Positions 26,668 through 36,425 of a stretch of DNA of 64,000 nt are shown here, in pieces. How positions within the stretch are numbered: position 1 is the stretch's first letter; each line of letters begins with the position of its first letter. Position numbers and translations under genes: made by a program. The DNA is taken from contig SCTR01000008.1 in assembly GCA_004297305.1 (NCBI GenBank), positions 92,923 through 156,922 on the forward strand, given 5' to 3'. This DNA comes from Actinomycetota bacterium (GTDB lineage: Bacteria; Actinomycetota; Actinomycetes; S36-B12; FW305-bin1). Under the pieces are notes generated by a model that was not told where the DNA came from, did no database searches, and saw only the letters and a list, made by a program, of their open reading frames with translations.

Positions 26668-27921
26668 TCATGGCCCAAGGCAGCCGATCGGAATGACGTG
26701 GACGCCGTCATTGCGGCGGTAGGCGTAGGAGCCGCTGCTGATGATGACTCCGAGGAAGGCGGGCTCGCCGTGCCTGCTCGTGTCCACCTTTGTTGCGAAG
26801 CGCAATAGAGATCCGGCTGCCTCGTCGACGGCGTCGTGGTCGAGCTTGATCTCGAAGGCTCCCCACTTGTCGTCGCGAACGTTGACGATGGCGTCGACCT
26901 CGTGCCCGTTGGAGTCACGCCACGAGTCGACCGTGCCACCGAGCGGCTGGGCGTAGACCCGCAGGTCTCTCACGACGAGCGCTTCGAATTGCAGGCCCAG
27001 CGCGTTCAGGTCGCGCATTAGTTCGGTGCTGCCGATGTCAAGAGCGGCGAGGCCCAACGATGGATCGACGAGGTAGCGGACTGGTGCTTGGCGAAGCCGC
27101 GCCCGGGACCGCATGTGCGGACGCCATGGCTCTGAGTCGTCGATGATGTGGAGCCGTTCGAGGGCGTTCAAGTAGTTGGCGAGCGTGTCGCGGGCGATTG
27201 GACCGTCGTCGCCGCCTACGTCCTTGGCAATCTCGGTGGATTTCGTCGATTGACCCACGGCACGGCCGAGCGAGGCGAGGAGTCTGCGAATGTTGCCGGG
27301 GTTTCGGCGCGTTCCGAGCCCCTGTACGTCGATCTCGGCGACCTGACGGAGGTAGTCGCGGAGCCAGTTGCGGGCTTCGTCCTCCTCGGAGTTGAGCAGT
27401 TCGGGCCAGCCGCCGATCACTATGCGCTCAACCGCGTCGATGAACGAGAGGTGCTGGCCGTTGCCCTGCTGTGATTCACCTTCGAGTAAGGCGGCGAGTG
27501 AAACGTCGCCGTTGGAGTGCTTCGACTCGAACAGACTCATGGGACGCATGCGGATCACGCCGAAGCGGCCTGCCCCGGAATGTCTGGTGGCATCGTCGTT
27601 CGGAGTGGCAGAGCCGGTAAGGATGTACAGGCCCTTGCCTTGGCGGTCGTCGACCTGGCGGCGCACGCGGTTCCAGAGCGTGGGCTCGACCTGCCATTCA
27701 TCGAAGAGGATCGGCGTTGGGCTCTCGAACAGCTGCTCGGGCGCATTCCGGATCAGGGCCCGGATGGCGGGATCCTCGTCGAGCCTGAAGGTGGTCGTGG
27801 CGAACTGGGAGGCGGTCCACGTCTTGCCGCACGCCTTTGGCCCCTCGATCACCACGGCTCCGATAGCGCGCAGCCGCCGCTCCAGTTCGCCATCGGCGAC
27901 ACGGGGGAGGTAAGCGGTCAT
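26668..27921 (-). CDS. AAA ATPase with DUF4143 C-terminal domain
   Basis: A 417-residue protein. Walker A is GPKACGKT (27-34), Walker B region PILFDEWQVEP (about 69-79), arginine-finger/sensor region ILTGSATP. The C-terminal part (about 200-400) has the DUF4143 pattern of a winged helix followed by a PD-(D/E)XK-like fold: EVDAIVNVRDDKWGAFEIKLDHDAVDEA, where the D...E-x-K arrangement is visible. These ATPases are common in mobile regions; their function is not settled. ATG 27921 sits six bases after a good -10 box, so the mRNA may be leaderless. Confidence 0.88.
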   Translation of the reverse strand: MTAYLPRVADGELERRLRAIGAVVIEGPKACGKTWTASQFATTTFRLDEDPAIRALIRNAPEQLFESPTPILFDEWQVEPTLWNRVRRQVDDRQGKGLYILTGSATPNDDATRHSGAGRFGVIRMRPMSLFESKHSNGDVSLAALLEGESQQGNGQHLSFIDAVERIVIGGWPELLNSEEDEARNWLRDYLRQVAEIDVQGLGTRRNPGNIRRLLASLGRAVGQSTKSTEIAKDVGGDDGPIARDTLANYLNALERLHIIDDSEPWRPHMRSRARLRQAPVRYLVDPSLGLAALDIGSTELMRDLNALGLQFEALVVRDLRVYAQPLGGTVDSWRDSNGHEVDAIVNVRDDKWGAFEIKLDHDAVDEAAGSLLRFATKVDTSRHGEPAFLGVIISSGSYAYRRNDGVHVIPIGCLGP

Positions 27922-27927
27922 AGTCCT

Positions 27928-27967
27928 ATCCTACAGATTGCATGACACTCACCTTCTATTTTGCATA
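27928..27967 (-). promoter_or_regulatory. Promoter with direct repeats ahead of the DUF4143 ATPase
   Basis: On the reverse strand, TAGGAT (27933-27928) lies six bases before the ATG, a spacing typical of leaderless actinobacterial promoters. Upstream are two ATGCAA-containing direct repeats (TATGCAA at 27967-27961 and CATGCAA at 27944-27938), 23 bases apart, which could be operator half-sites. The region is strikingly AT-rich for this window. Confidence 0.45.
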
Positions 27968-28027
27968 CAGGACGCTCGACGTTTTGCCTACTACCGGTCC
28001 GCGCTTCTGCATAAGCGCAGGTCAGGC

Positions 28028-29065
28028 CTACTGCTCGCGCGGTAGCCGGACGACGGCGTCTGCCTTGCCGGTCGCCGTGCGTCGCTCCGACCACCGCTCG
28101 CTCAGCGCGGCCGGCACCCCGGAGCTCTCCCGCACCGGCCGCGTGCGGTCTCCGGCGGGCGAGCCTGTCGATGCCCCGGGTCGCTCGACGCACTCCCCGG
28201 AGCGCCTCGACCAGCTGCCGCTCCAACGCGGTGTTGTGTCGACCAGTTGAACTCGCCGCGTGCTCGAACAGCGCCGTGCCGTAGACCGACAGCCACTCGC
28301 CCTGCCGGGTCTGCACCTTGTTGGCGACCGCGACGTGGGTGTGCAGGTCGGGGTCTCAGGCCCTGGAGTCACGGTGGGTGAACGACGTGGCAGCCAGCCC
28401 ACGGGTCTCGACCTGCCGGGCACCGTCGCGCCCTCCCCGGTGAACAGCGCCTGCCGCTCGATGACAGCGAGCGCGTCGCGTACCGCGGCATCGTGCGCCG
28501 CCTCAATCACCCGCGCCACGTAGGGAGGTGCGACCGCCCACAGAGCCGGGACCGACATCACCGGCGAGAAGGTCAGGTCGACCCCGGCTACCGCCGTCTG
28601 CCGTGGGCGGGCGTAACGAGCCAGCGCGTCCGACAGCTCGCGCACTTCTTCGGCTCGCCCATGATCGGCGACGAACCGCTGGGCGACCTCCGAGCGCACT
28701 CGGGCGCGCACGTCGTGCGGCGGCCGTGACTCGCCCGTGTCGCGGACTCGCTTGGCGACTTCGGCGTTGAACCCGTCGATACCGGTGTTGTCGTAGATCT
28801 TGCACGCCGCCCGGAGCGGCTCGTCCGTAAGCGGGTGCGACCCGGTACCGAACAGGTGCTTCATCTGCTTGGCCGTCACGACTTCACCGGCCTCCAGAGA
28901 GTCGATCCCGACGAGCCCGGAGCCGACCCAACCCCCGGGCGGCTCGGCCTTCGCCGAGCAGTAGTCGGCCAGGGGAGCGGCACCCTCCTCCGTCGAGTCG
29001 AGTGCAGCGACCTACCGGGTCAGGTACGCATATCCCGGCCGGGCCGAGAGCTTGTGGATCGTCAT
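28028..29065 (-). pseudogene. Dead TrwC/TraI-type (MOBF) relaxase, N-terminal region
   Basis: Pieces in two frames add up to the relaxase domain of an actinobacterial conjugation protein: MTIHKLSARPGYAYLTR, LADYCSAKAEPPGGWVGSGL, KQMKHLFGTGSHP, VPALWAVAPPYVARVIEAAHDAAV, SFTHRDSRA, DPDLHTHVAVANKVQTRQGEW (the metal-binding His cluster) and RPVRESSGVPAALSERWSERR. Damage: TAG at codon 18 (29012-29014), a frameshift near 28428, TGA at 28356-28358 and a compensating shift near 28200; the helicase half is missing. It is a relic of an integrated plasmid or ICE. Confidence 0.85.
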
Positions 29066-29259
29066 CGTCGCATCCCAAACGGCCGCGCGCAGGACGCGAG
29101 TGGCCAGGGGACGGGGCGGTGGATAAAGAGGTGCGTCTGGCTGGGAGGACGTGGCGTGGGAGGCCGTTGGATGTCGGAGGCGGCGAGGAGAATCGCGGTA
29201 TTCGAAGGACGTGGTAGCGCGATAACAGACCCGGCGGCGTGGAATTTTGGAGCACAAAC

Positions 29260-32200
29260 ATGACGAACTCTCGAGGTAATGACCTGCTGAGCGAGCTCAG
29301 CGGAGTCGCCACTCGGACCCTGCGCTCTGCTGGTCCAAGATACGGGCCGTCCCTCGATCCCCGAGCGCCGAACCTCGCGATCGTGCCCCTTCAGCAGGCC
29401 GGTAACGCGTTGGCCCAAGGCTCAGCGTTTCGCGAGCGGGTTCAGGCGCTGGCAGGCGAGCTTCGCAAGGCCCATGAGCGGGATGACCGCTTCGCGAACG
29501 GGCTGTTTGCGCGACGCATAGCAAATTTTCAGCGCAGCATCGCGGACCTCGATGCCCTCGCTTCGGCCGACACGGTTGTCGGCCGAAAGGCCGCCCTGCG
29601 CGGTCTGCGCCGTCATCTCCGATCCGTCAGAGGGCGGTTGTCCACTACCGAAACTGAGCTCCGGGCGCGCCTCTGGGCGCTGGAGGGAACCCAGCCCGAA
29701 GCCGAATCCGACGAAGAGAAGAAGGCTCGTTCGAGCGAACGTGACCGTGTGCAGTCGCGCCTCGCGGCCATCCGACGCCTAGAGGACGCGCTCTACGAGG
29801 TGGCGGAGTTCGCCGACGGCCATGAAGGGGACCTTGTCGCGGACGGCTCCTCGATACTGCTTCTGGGGGAGTGGGGCACCGGCAAGACACACTTTCTCTG
29901 TGACTACGCGATCCAGGCGATCGACGACGGAACGCCGACGGTGGTGGTGCTCGCGAACGCACTGAGGACTGACATCCCACCTCTCGACGCGATTGCCGAG
30001 AACACTGGGCTGGCGCCGAGCGGTGAGGCGCTGATGTCGCTCCTCGATGCCAAGGCGAAGGAGGCTGGACGCCGAGCGCTGATCATGATCGACGCGTTAA
30101 ACGAGTCCGACCGCGACACCTGGCGCCGCGCGCTGCCCGGGCTCGTGCGTGCCGTCGCGGACATGGAGAACGTCGGGCTCGTCGTTTCTTGCCGCACTCC
30201 ATTCGATTCGAGTTTGATCGTGGACGCCGCTCGCAAAAGGATGACTGTGCTTCGTCACCCGGGCTTCGAGGAGCAGGAGTTTGATGCGCAACTTGAGTTC
30301 TTCAAGTACTACGACCTGCCGGCTCTCCACGTCCCCCTCCTCACATCGGAGTACTCGCGACCACTCTTCTTACGTCTGATGTGCGAGGGGATCAAGGATC
30401 TCGGGAAGCGCTCGCAGAAGAGTCACCTGCGGGATCTTGCATCGGGGCAGAAGAGCATGACGTATGTCCTTGAGCGGTTCGTCAAGGAGGTGGGCGAGGA
30501 GGTTGAGAAGGCGCACAACATCTCGAAACTCTCGTGCTGGCACATCATGAAGGGAGACCCACGCAATGGACGCGCTGGCCTTGCTGGCGTCCTCGCGAGG
30601 GAGCGCAGGGAGTGGCTCAGCTGGGACGAGGCGCTTGGCGAGGTGCGAGCCTGCACTGCAGCGACCCTGCCGGAGGCATCCGCCATCATCGACTCGATGA
30701 AGACGGCTGGCCTTCTCATCGGACACTCCCGCTATCAAGACGGCGGCTACGTCGACGTGCTCGTGCTTCCGTATCAGCGCTTCTCGGATCACCTCGTGGC
30801 GCGGCATCTCCTGGACGCGCACCTGGATACGACAAGCGAAGCGCGGGTGCGTCGGTGCTTCTACAAGGATCAGCGCCTCGGTGCGGTGTTCGTGGTGGAC
30901 GACTGGGGCCGCGAGTTCGCCGAGCCGGGTATCGCCTCAGCTCTCATGATTGAGTTTCCCGAACGCGTGCGACGGATGGCGGAGCGTGACGGGGCTCCCG
31001 CCGAGCTTCTCGTCTACCTTCCGAAGGAGCGTCGACTCGTTCATCCGGTCGTTGACGTGTTTCTTGAGGGCCTCTACTGGCGCCCCTCATCAAGTTTCGG
31101 TCCAGAGACAAAATGGATAGTCGAGTTCCTGCTGCGCCGACCTGAAAAGGAACTACGCTCGCGTGTCTACGAAGTAGTCGTTGGCCTTGCCATGCGTGAC
31201 GGGCACCCGCTCGGTGCCGGCTGGCTGATTGACAGGCTCGCCTCGATGTCGATGCCAGAGCGAGATGTCGAGTGGTCGGAGTTCGTGCGAACGGCAGATC
31301 CCGATTCCAATCTCGTTCGCCTTCTGGCGTGGGCCGAGCGCGAGGAGCACAGCAAGGTGGACGCGGAGGTTACTGCCCACGCGATCCGGATAACCGCTTT
31401 GCTGCTCACCACAACGGACCGGCTGATTCGCGATCGAGCAACTCGCGCACTCGTTCTCATGGGCGAGGCGCATCCACGGCGGCTCTTCGACGAGGTGTCG
31501 GCGGTCTTGTTGCTCGGTGACCCGTACGTCACCGAGCGTGTCCTTGCCGCCTGCTACGGCGTTTGCATGCGCGTCTGGGCGACGGAGAACCGCAAGTCGA
31601 ACTTTAGCGACGACCTGGTCGGCCTTGCGCGTCTCCTGCTGGAGCAGGTCCTCCGCCCGGGGTCCCCTCACTCAACTTGGCATGCGCTCACCCGCGGATA
31701 TGCGATCGGTGTGCTGCAGATCCTTCTGAAGCTCCGTCCGAGGGCGCTCTCCCCTTCGGACCGCTCGTTGCTGATGCCATCTCCTGGTCACGCCGTCTCG
31801 CCATTTCGTCCGGTTTCCCGGATCCGGAAGCGCGACGTCGACGACCCTGAACACGCGATCCATATGGACTTCGGCAACTACACGATTGGTCGCCTCGTGG
31901 ATGACCGCGGCAACTACGACTTCAAGCACAAGGAGTACGCGGGCGTTCGAAAACAGATCGCTGACCGCATGCGTCGGCTCGGGTACTCCACGGCGCACTT
32001 CAACGACGTGGACAAGATCATCGTTGGCCACCTGGAGTACAGGCGAGACGGGCATCGGGTTGATCGCTACGGCAAGAAGTACTCGTGGATCGCCTTCTTC
32101 GAGATGTATGGACTTCGGCGCGCCGAGGGAAAGTTCAAGGACGAGTACTTCCACGAGCCCAGGCCCTCCGACAGTGACATCGACCCGTCCTTTCCAGCGG

Positions 32201-33030
32201 AGATCCCGAAGTGGAGCCCATCGCACGACGATGTCTTCGCTCAGTCGCCCGTTGACCTTCACAAATGGATCGCGGATGGTCAAACCCCCGACTATGTGAG
32301 CATCCTCCGCCTGCCTGAAGTCGACGGAGTGGTTGGCGACTGGGTGCTTCTCGACGCCGCGATGCACGAAGGGAAAACTGACGGACGCGAGGTGCGAGGC
32401 TGGGTGACGTCCGTTTTTGTCCCTCCTCGATCTGTCGAGCAGATGCGCAAGGAGGTCGCGTCCGGCCGTGAGCTCGGTGATCGAGGATTCCCGGAGACCG
32501 GAGCCGACTACTACACCTACCACGGCGAGATTCCCTGGTCGGAGACCTACGGCAGCGACGTTCGAAATGAACATGGTGTGCCGAAGCGCCTCAACGATCG
32601 GGCGTTTGACTACTTCGACAGCGGGTGGAGACGCGGCGTACCAGTTGAGGACTCGTGTCGGCGCTGGTCATGGGAGGATTACCACAGCCAGCTCAATCAG
32701 GTTGGCGGCGTGGTGTTCCCAGCGCCGCCGATCGCCGAGGCTCTGAATCTGCGCGTCGCTGGCGGCAGCTCGGACATGCTCGACCAGAAGAACAGGTTGG
32801 CAACCATCTTCCGGCGTGCAGACGGTCCTGGCTTCGGGTCTTACTTCCTGTACATGCGCGGGGATCTTGTCGAGCGCTACACAGCAGGACGTGGACTTCG
32901 GCTTGTGCAAGCAGTCGTAAGTGAACGCAACGTGAGCTACAAGGCCACGGAGCGAGGAATCTCTGATTCGCTCCGAGGAATCCTCCAGAGTCGTGTTCAA
33001 GTATCCGGCCAGGTCGTCGGTCTCGGGTAG
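29260..33030 (+). CDS. Large STAND-type NTPase, Avs (AVAST)-like candidate antiphage protein
   Basis: A 1256-residue protein. Residues 1-190 are mostly helical and charged, with AGPRYGPSLDPRAPNLAI near residue 24 and a coiled-coil-prone stretch (105-180). The NTPase core has Walker A GEWGTGKT (203-210), Walker B RALIMIDALNES (272-283) and a sensor VVSCRTPFDSS (308-318). The remaining 850 residues contain helical-repeat-like sequence and, at 938-951, GKKYSWIAFFEMYG. The IDALNE Walker B and the GKKYxWIA motif are features I associate with Avs/AVAST STAND proteins, which sense phage proteins. No nuclease, protease or TIR effector is recognised. ATG 29260 has TTTTGGAGC upstream; GTG 29239 is an alternative. 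GC is lower than in flanking genes; it lies between a relaxase relic and a restriction operon. Confidence 0.75.
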   Translation: MTNSRGNDLLSELSGVATRTLRSAGPRYGPSLDPRAPNLAIVPLQQAGNALAQGSAFRERVQALAGELRKAHERDDRFANGLFARRIANFQRSIADLDALASADTVVGRKAALRGLRRHLRSVRGRLSTTETELRARLWALEGTQPEAESDEEKKARSSERDRVQSRLAAIRRLEDALYEVAEFADGHEGDLVADGSSILLLGEWGTGKTHFLCDYAIQAIDDGTPTVVVLANALRTDIPPLDAIAENTGLAPSGEALMSLLDAKAKEAGRRALIMIDALNESDRDTWRRALPGLVRAVADMENVGLVVSCRTPFDSSLIVDAARKRMTVLRHPGFEEQEFDAQLEFFKYYDLPALHVPLLTSEYSRPLFLRLMCEGIKDLGKRSQKSHLRDLASGQKSMTYVLERFVKEVGEEVEKAHNISKLSCWHIMKGDPRNGRAGLAGVLARERREWLSWDEALGEVRACTAATLPEASAIIDSMKTAGLLIGHSRYQDGGYVDVLVLPYQRFSDHLVARHLLDAHLDTTSEARVRRCFYKDQRLGAVFVVDDWGREFAEPGIASALMIEFPERVRRMAERDGAPAELLVYLPKERRLVHPVVDVFLEGLYWRPSSSFGPETKWIVEFLLRRPEKELRSRVYEVVVGLAMRDGHPLGAGWLIDRLASMSMPERDVEWSEFVRTADPDSNLVRLLAWAEREEHSKVDAEVTAHAIRITALLLTTTDRLIRDRATRALVLMGEAHPRRLFDEVSAVLLLGDPYVTERVLAACYGVCMRVWATENRKSNFSDDLVGLARLLLEQVLRPGSPHSTWHALTRGYAIGVLQILLKLRPRALSPSDRSLLMPSPGHAVSPFRPVSRIRKRDVDDPEHAIHMDFGNYTIGRLVDDRGNYDFKHKEYAGVRKQIADRMRRLGYSTAHFNDVDKIIVGHLEYRRDGHRVDRYGKKYSWIAFFEMYGLRRAEGKFKDEYFHEPRPSDSDIDPSFPAEIPKWSPSHDDVFAQSPVDLHKWIADGQTPDYVSILRLPEVDGVVGDWVLLDAAMHEGKTDGREVRGWVTSVFVPPRSVEQMRKEVASGRELGDRGFPETGADYYTYHGEIPWSETYGSDVRNEHGVPKRLNDRAFDYFDSGWRRGVPVEDSCRRWSWEDYHSQLNQVGGVVFPAPPIAEALNLRVAGGSSDMLDQKNRLATIFRRADGPGFGSYFLYMRGDLVERYTAGRGLRLVQAVVSERNVSYKATERGISDSLRGILQSRVQVSGQVVGLG

Positions 33031-33074
33031 CAGCTGATTCAAGGCGGACCGGTGAAAACCCTTGGCCGCTCGGG

Positions 33075-36000
33075 TCACGCGACTTCCTCAGGAACGGCCG
33101 TGCGCTTGATGCCGTTCAGCGTCTCGACGATCACGTCCACGTCGGCGTCGGGGAAGAAGCTGTCCGGGCCGGTGGGGGCGTGGTCGGTGTAGGGCGACTC
33201 GAAGAGGCGCTTCGGCTCCATGACGCCGTTCTTGGTCAGTTCGTCGACGATCAGGTTCACGAAGCGAACTTGCTCGACCGAGAACACGGTGCCGTCGAGG
33301 TAGTGGGCGAAGGCCTCCATCGCGGCCGCGCGGTCGAGTCCGACCAGCCCGCGCACAAAGATGCCCAGGCCGCCGGTTTGCTCGTTGGCCCACGCGAGGT
33401 CGACCTGCTGGCCACCGGAGGCGATGAGCATCTGCTCCAGCTCGGTGAGGTCGTCGGACGTAAGCTGCTTGTTCCGCCGGAGTCGCTGGAGGGCGAGGTT
33501 GTCGAGATGCTCGCGCAGGTACGCCTCGGCCTTGGACTTGAAACGCTCGTAGTTGGTGCCGGGCGTAACGCCGGGCAGCACGACCTCGACACCGTCGCCG
33601 AGGACGTCCTCGAAGTCGGTGTAGACCGGATTTCGTGTGGTCTTCTCGATAAAACGCACCAAGCTACGGATCCGCAGCCGAGCCAGTTCCAGCATCGGTA
33701 GCGTGACGTCGATCCACCACTCGTCACCGGCGACGGACTCCAGCAGGACGGCCTGCTCGGCGACGGACGGGATCGTGGTCTTGCCGAACAGTGCGGCGGC
33801 GATGTCCTGGATGGTCTCGCGCAGTCGTTCGGCGAGGACGGCATCACCGTCGAGTTGCGCGAGCTGGCGGCGCAGCACGAGCAGGTCGAAGCGCTTGGCG
33901 TCCTCGTCGTCGTCACGAACCGATGACGGCAGCCCGGCGAGTCCGAGAGCGGCCTCAGCAGAAGCTGGGGATAGCGACTTCCAGGCATCCGCGTCCGCGA
34001 ACATCTCGACGGCCTTGCGGTGCTTTCGCACCACAAAGTTGCCGAGGCTCATCCCGGCCACGATCTCGTGCAGTGTCGCCGCTGTGGATGACCGCAGATC
34101 CGGTTCGGCGTCGCCGAGAGCGGTCACGAGACCGAGGCGGGCCTCGAAGAGCCGCTGCGAGAGTGACTTCTGGATCTGCCCCTCGGATCCTGGCAGGTCC
34201 TGGCTGAAGTACTCGAGGTTGCCGCAGAAGTCGAAGACGAAGAAGTCCTGCTTGTCCTCACCCGGTCCGAACAGGTCGGGGCAGAGCCGGGTGCCACGAC
34301 CGATCATCTGCCAGAACTTCGACTTCGAGCGCACCTGTTTGAAGAACACCAGGTTGACGACCTCGGGCACGTCGATGCCGGTGTCGAGCATGTCGACGCT
34401 GATCGCGATGTGCGGCGCCTTGTCCTTGATCGAGAAGTCGTCGATCAGCGACTGGGCGTACGGCGTGCTGTGCGTGATGACACGCGCGAAGTGTCCGGCG
34501 AGCTCGGGGTAGGCGACGTTAAAGCGCTTCTCAATGAACTCGGCGTGCTTCTGGCTCTTCGCGAAGACGATCGTCTTGCCGAGCCGGTCGCCGCCCGCTA
34601 CCCGGTAGCCCTGCGTCATCAACGTTTCCAGGACCTTGTCGACCGTGTCCTCGTTGAACAGGAACCGATTGAGCTCCTCGGCGCCGACCTCCTCGGGCGG
34701 TCCGTCTTCACCCCAGTCGAGTGCGTCCCACTGGTCCTTCTCTTCCTCGGTGAGGTCGTCGTACTTGATGCCCGAGCGAAGGAACTGGGTGCCGGCGCTG
34801 ATGGCCTTGGGCGGTACGAGGTATCCGGCGTCGACGGCCTCGTCGAGGCTGTAGCTGTCGGTGGGGACGCCGTCTTCGAGGTGGAACAGCCGGTAGGTGT
34901 TGTGGTCGACCTCGTCCTTCGGTGTCGCGGTCAGGCCGATGAGCATCGAGTCGAAGTAGTCGAAGATCGCGCCGTACTTCGCGTACACCGATCGGTGTGC
35001 CTCGTCGATCACGATGAGGTCGAAGTACCCCGGTCCGAAGCGACGCCTACCGTCGTCCAGGTCGTCGATGAGGTTCATCATCGTCGGATACGTCGAGACG
35101 TAGACGCGCCCGTCCGTGACCTTCTCGGTCACCAGGTTGACCGTCGTCGACCCAGGAAGATGGGCCTTGAACGCGTTGGCTGCCTGCGCCACCAGCGCGG
35201 ACCGGTCAGCCAGGAACAGCACTCGCTTGACCCAGTTCGCCTTCTGCAGCAGGTCGACAAGGGCGATGGTGGTCCGGGTCTTGCCGGAGCCGGTGGCCAT
35301 GACCAGCAGAGCCTCGCGCTGCTTGCGGTCGAACGCGTCGCCGACCGCCTTGATCGCCCGGACCTGATAGGGCCGACCTGCAATGTCCGTGGTCACCGCA
35401 GCGGTCGCGAGCGGGAGCCTGGTCCGGCGTCGCTGGATCAGCAGTTCCAGCTCGTCGCGGGTGTAGAAGCCCTGCGTCTCGCGCGGCGGATAGCCACCTG
35501 CATCGTCCCAGATCCGGTGCTCGTAGCCGTTGGAGTAGAAGATCACCGGCCGACGACCGAACTGCTTCTCCAAACAGTCGGCGTACAGCTTCGCCTGCTG
35601 CTGCCCGACCTCGGGTGACTTCGCGGTCCGCTTGGTCTCCACCACCGCGAGGGGCAGTCCGTCGTCGCCCCAGAGCACGTAGTCGGCGAAGCCGGTGCCT
35701 CCCGCGGTTGGCATGCCGGTGACTCCATACTCACGGTCGCGCTGCTGGTCGAGCGGCCAGCCGGCTTCGCGGAGCAGGACGTCGACGAACAGGTCGCGCG
35801 CGTCGGTCTCGTTGTAGTCGTGGTCGTCGGGCCTCGCTACGGCCTGGGCGGCCGCGATCTGCGCCTTCAGCGCGGCGATCTCGACCTCGTGGGCGGCGAG
35901 GCGCTCGTCCTTCTCGGCGAGTGCCTTCGCATGGGCTTCGTCCCGTGCCTTGAACCTCGCGGCGAGCCGCCCCACCTCCTCCCGCGACAGAGGAGCGGCG

Positions 36001-36425
36001 CTCGCGGCCCGCTTCGGCTCGAACTGCGCCTGTAACGGCACCACGTTCGGCTGGGGGGAGTGGTGGTACGACGTCCACACGACGACGTGGAAGAGCTCTC
36101 GTAGGACCGCGAGAGACAGGTCGGGGCGGATCTGACGGCTCTCGTGTACCGCGGTGTTGGCGATACGACGGATCGCGGTGAGCTTCTGCGTGATCCCTTG
36201 CGGCACTTTCGCCTTGAACGCCGCATCGTTGATCTTCGCGGCCAGGTCGTCACGGTACGGCGTGCGCAACGACAGGACGTCGTAGAGGTAGGTGACGATC
36301 TCCTCGACCACTCGGCGGGCGTAGAAGCAGGCAGAACGGGGATCGGAGGAGAGGTACGACTCGGCCCGCCTGCAGTCGTCGTGGATCGACGGCAGCGTCT
36401 GACGGACGAAGTCGAAGTTGGTCAT
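33075..36425 (-). CDS. hsdR: Type I restriction enzyme, R subunit (nuclease and translocase)
   Basis: A 1116-residue motor and cutting subunit. Domains: DUF4145-like N-terminus (1-130), coiled coil (150-198), HSDR_N nuclease (205-310, with FADYVLWGDDGLPLAVVETKR giving D...E-x-K at 263-265), SF2 helicase (Walker A MATGSGKT 376-383, IDEAH 473-477, LTATP 498-502, QMIGRGTRLCP farther on) and an EcoEI-type C-terminal domain. It translocates DNA and cuts unmodified targets when joined to HsdM and HsdS. The start is ATG 36425, sharing TGATG with the nuclease-like gene upstream. Last gene of the four-gene operon; apparently intact. Confidence 0.95.
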   Translation of the reverse strand: MTNFDFVRQTLPSIHDDCRRAESYLSSDPRSACFYARRVVEEIVTYLYDVLSLRTPYRDDLAAKINDAAFKAKVPQGITQKLTAIRRIANTAVHESRQIRPDLSLAVLRELFHVVVWTSYHHSPQPNVVPLQAQFEPKRAASAAPLSREEVGRLAARFKARDEAHAKALAEKDERLAAHEVEIAALKAQIAAAQAVARPDDHDYNETDARDLFVDVLLREAGWPLDQQRDREYGVTGMPTAGGTGFADYVLWGDDGLPLAVVETKRTAKSPEVGQQQAKLYADCLEKQFGRRPVIFYSNGYEHRIWDDAGGYPPRETQGFYTRDELELLIQRRRTRLPLATAAVTTDIAGRPYQVRAIKAVGDAFDRKQREALLVMATGSGKTRTTIALVDLLQKANWVKRVLFLADRSALVAQAANAFKAHLPGSTTVNLVTEKVTDGRVYVSTYPTMMNLIDDLDDGRRRFGPGYFDLIVIDEAHRSVYAKYGAIFDYFDSMLIGLTATPKDEVDHNTYRLFHLEDGVPTDSYSLDEAVDAGYLVPPKAISAGTQFLRSGIKYDDLTEEEKDQWDALDWGEDGPPEEVGAEELNRFLFNEDTVDKVLETLMTQGYRVAGGDRLGKTIVFAKSQKHAEFIEKRFNVAYPELAGHFARVITHSTPYAQSLIDDFSIKDKAPHIAISVDMLDTGIDVPEVVNLVFFKQVRSKSKFWQMIGRGTRLCPDLFGPGEDKQDFFVFDFCGNLEYFSQDLPGSEGQIQKSLSQRLFEARLGLVTALGDAEPDLRSSTAATLHEIVAGMSLGNFVVRKHRKAVEMFADADAWKSLSPASAEAALGLAGLPSSVRDDDEDAKRFDLLVLRRQLAQLDGDAVLAERLRETIQDIAAALFGKTTIPSVAEQAVLLESVAGDEWWIDVTLPMLELARLRIRSLVRFIEKTTRNPVYTDFEDVLGDGVEVVLPGVTPGTNYERFKSKAEAYLREHLDNLALQRLRRNKQLTSDDLTELEQMLIASGGQQVDLAWANEQTGGLGIFVRGLVGLDRAAAMEAFAHYLDGTVFSVEQVRFVNLIVDELTKNGVMEPKRLFESPYTDHAPTGPDSFFPDADVDVIVETLNGIKRTAVPEEVA

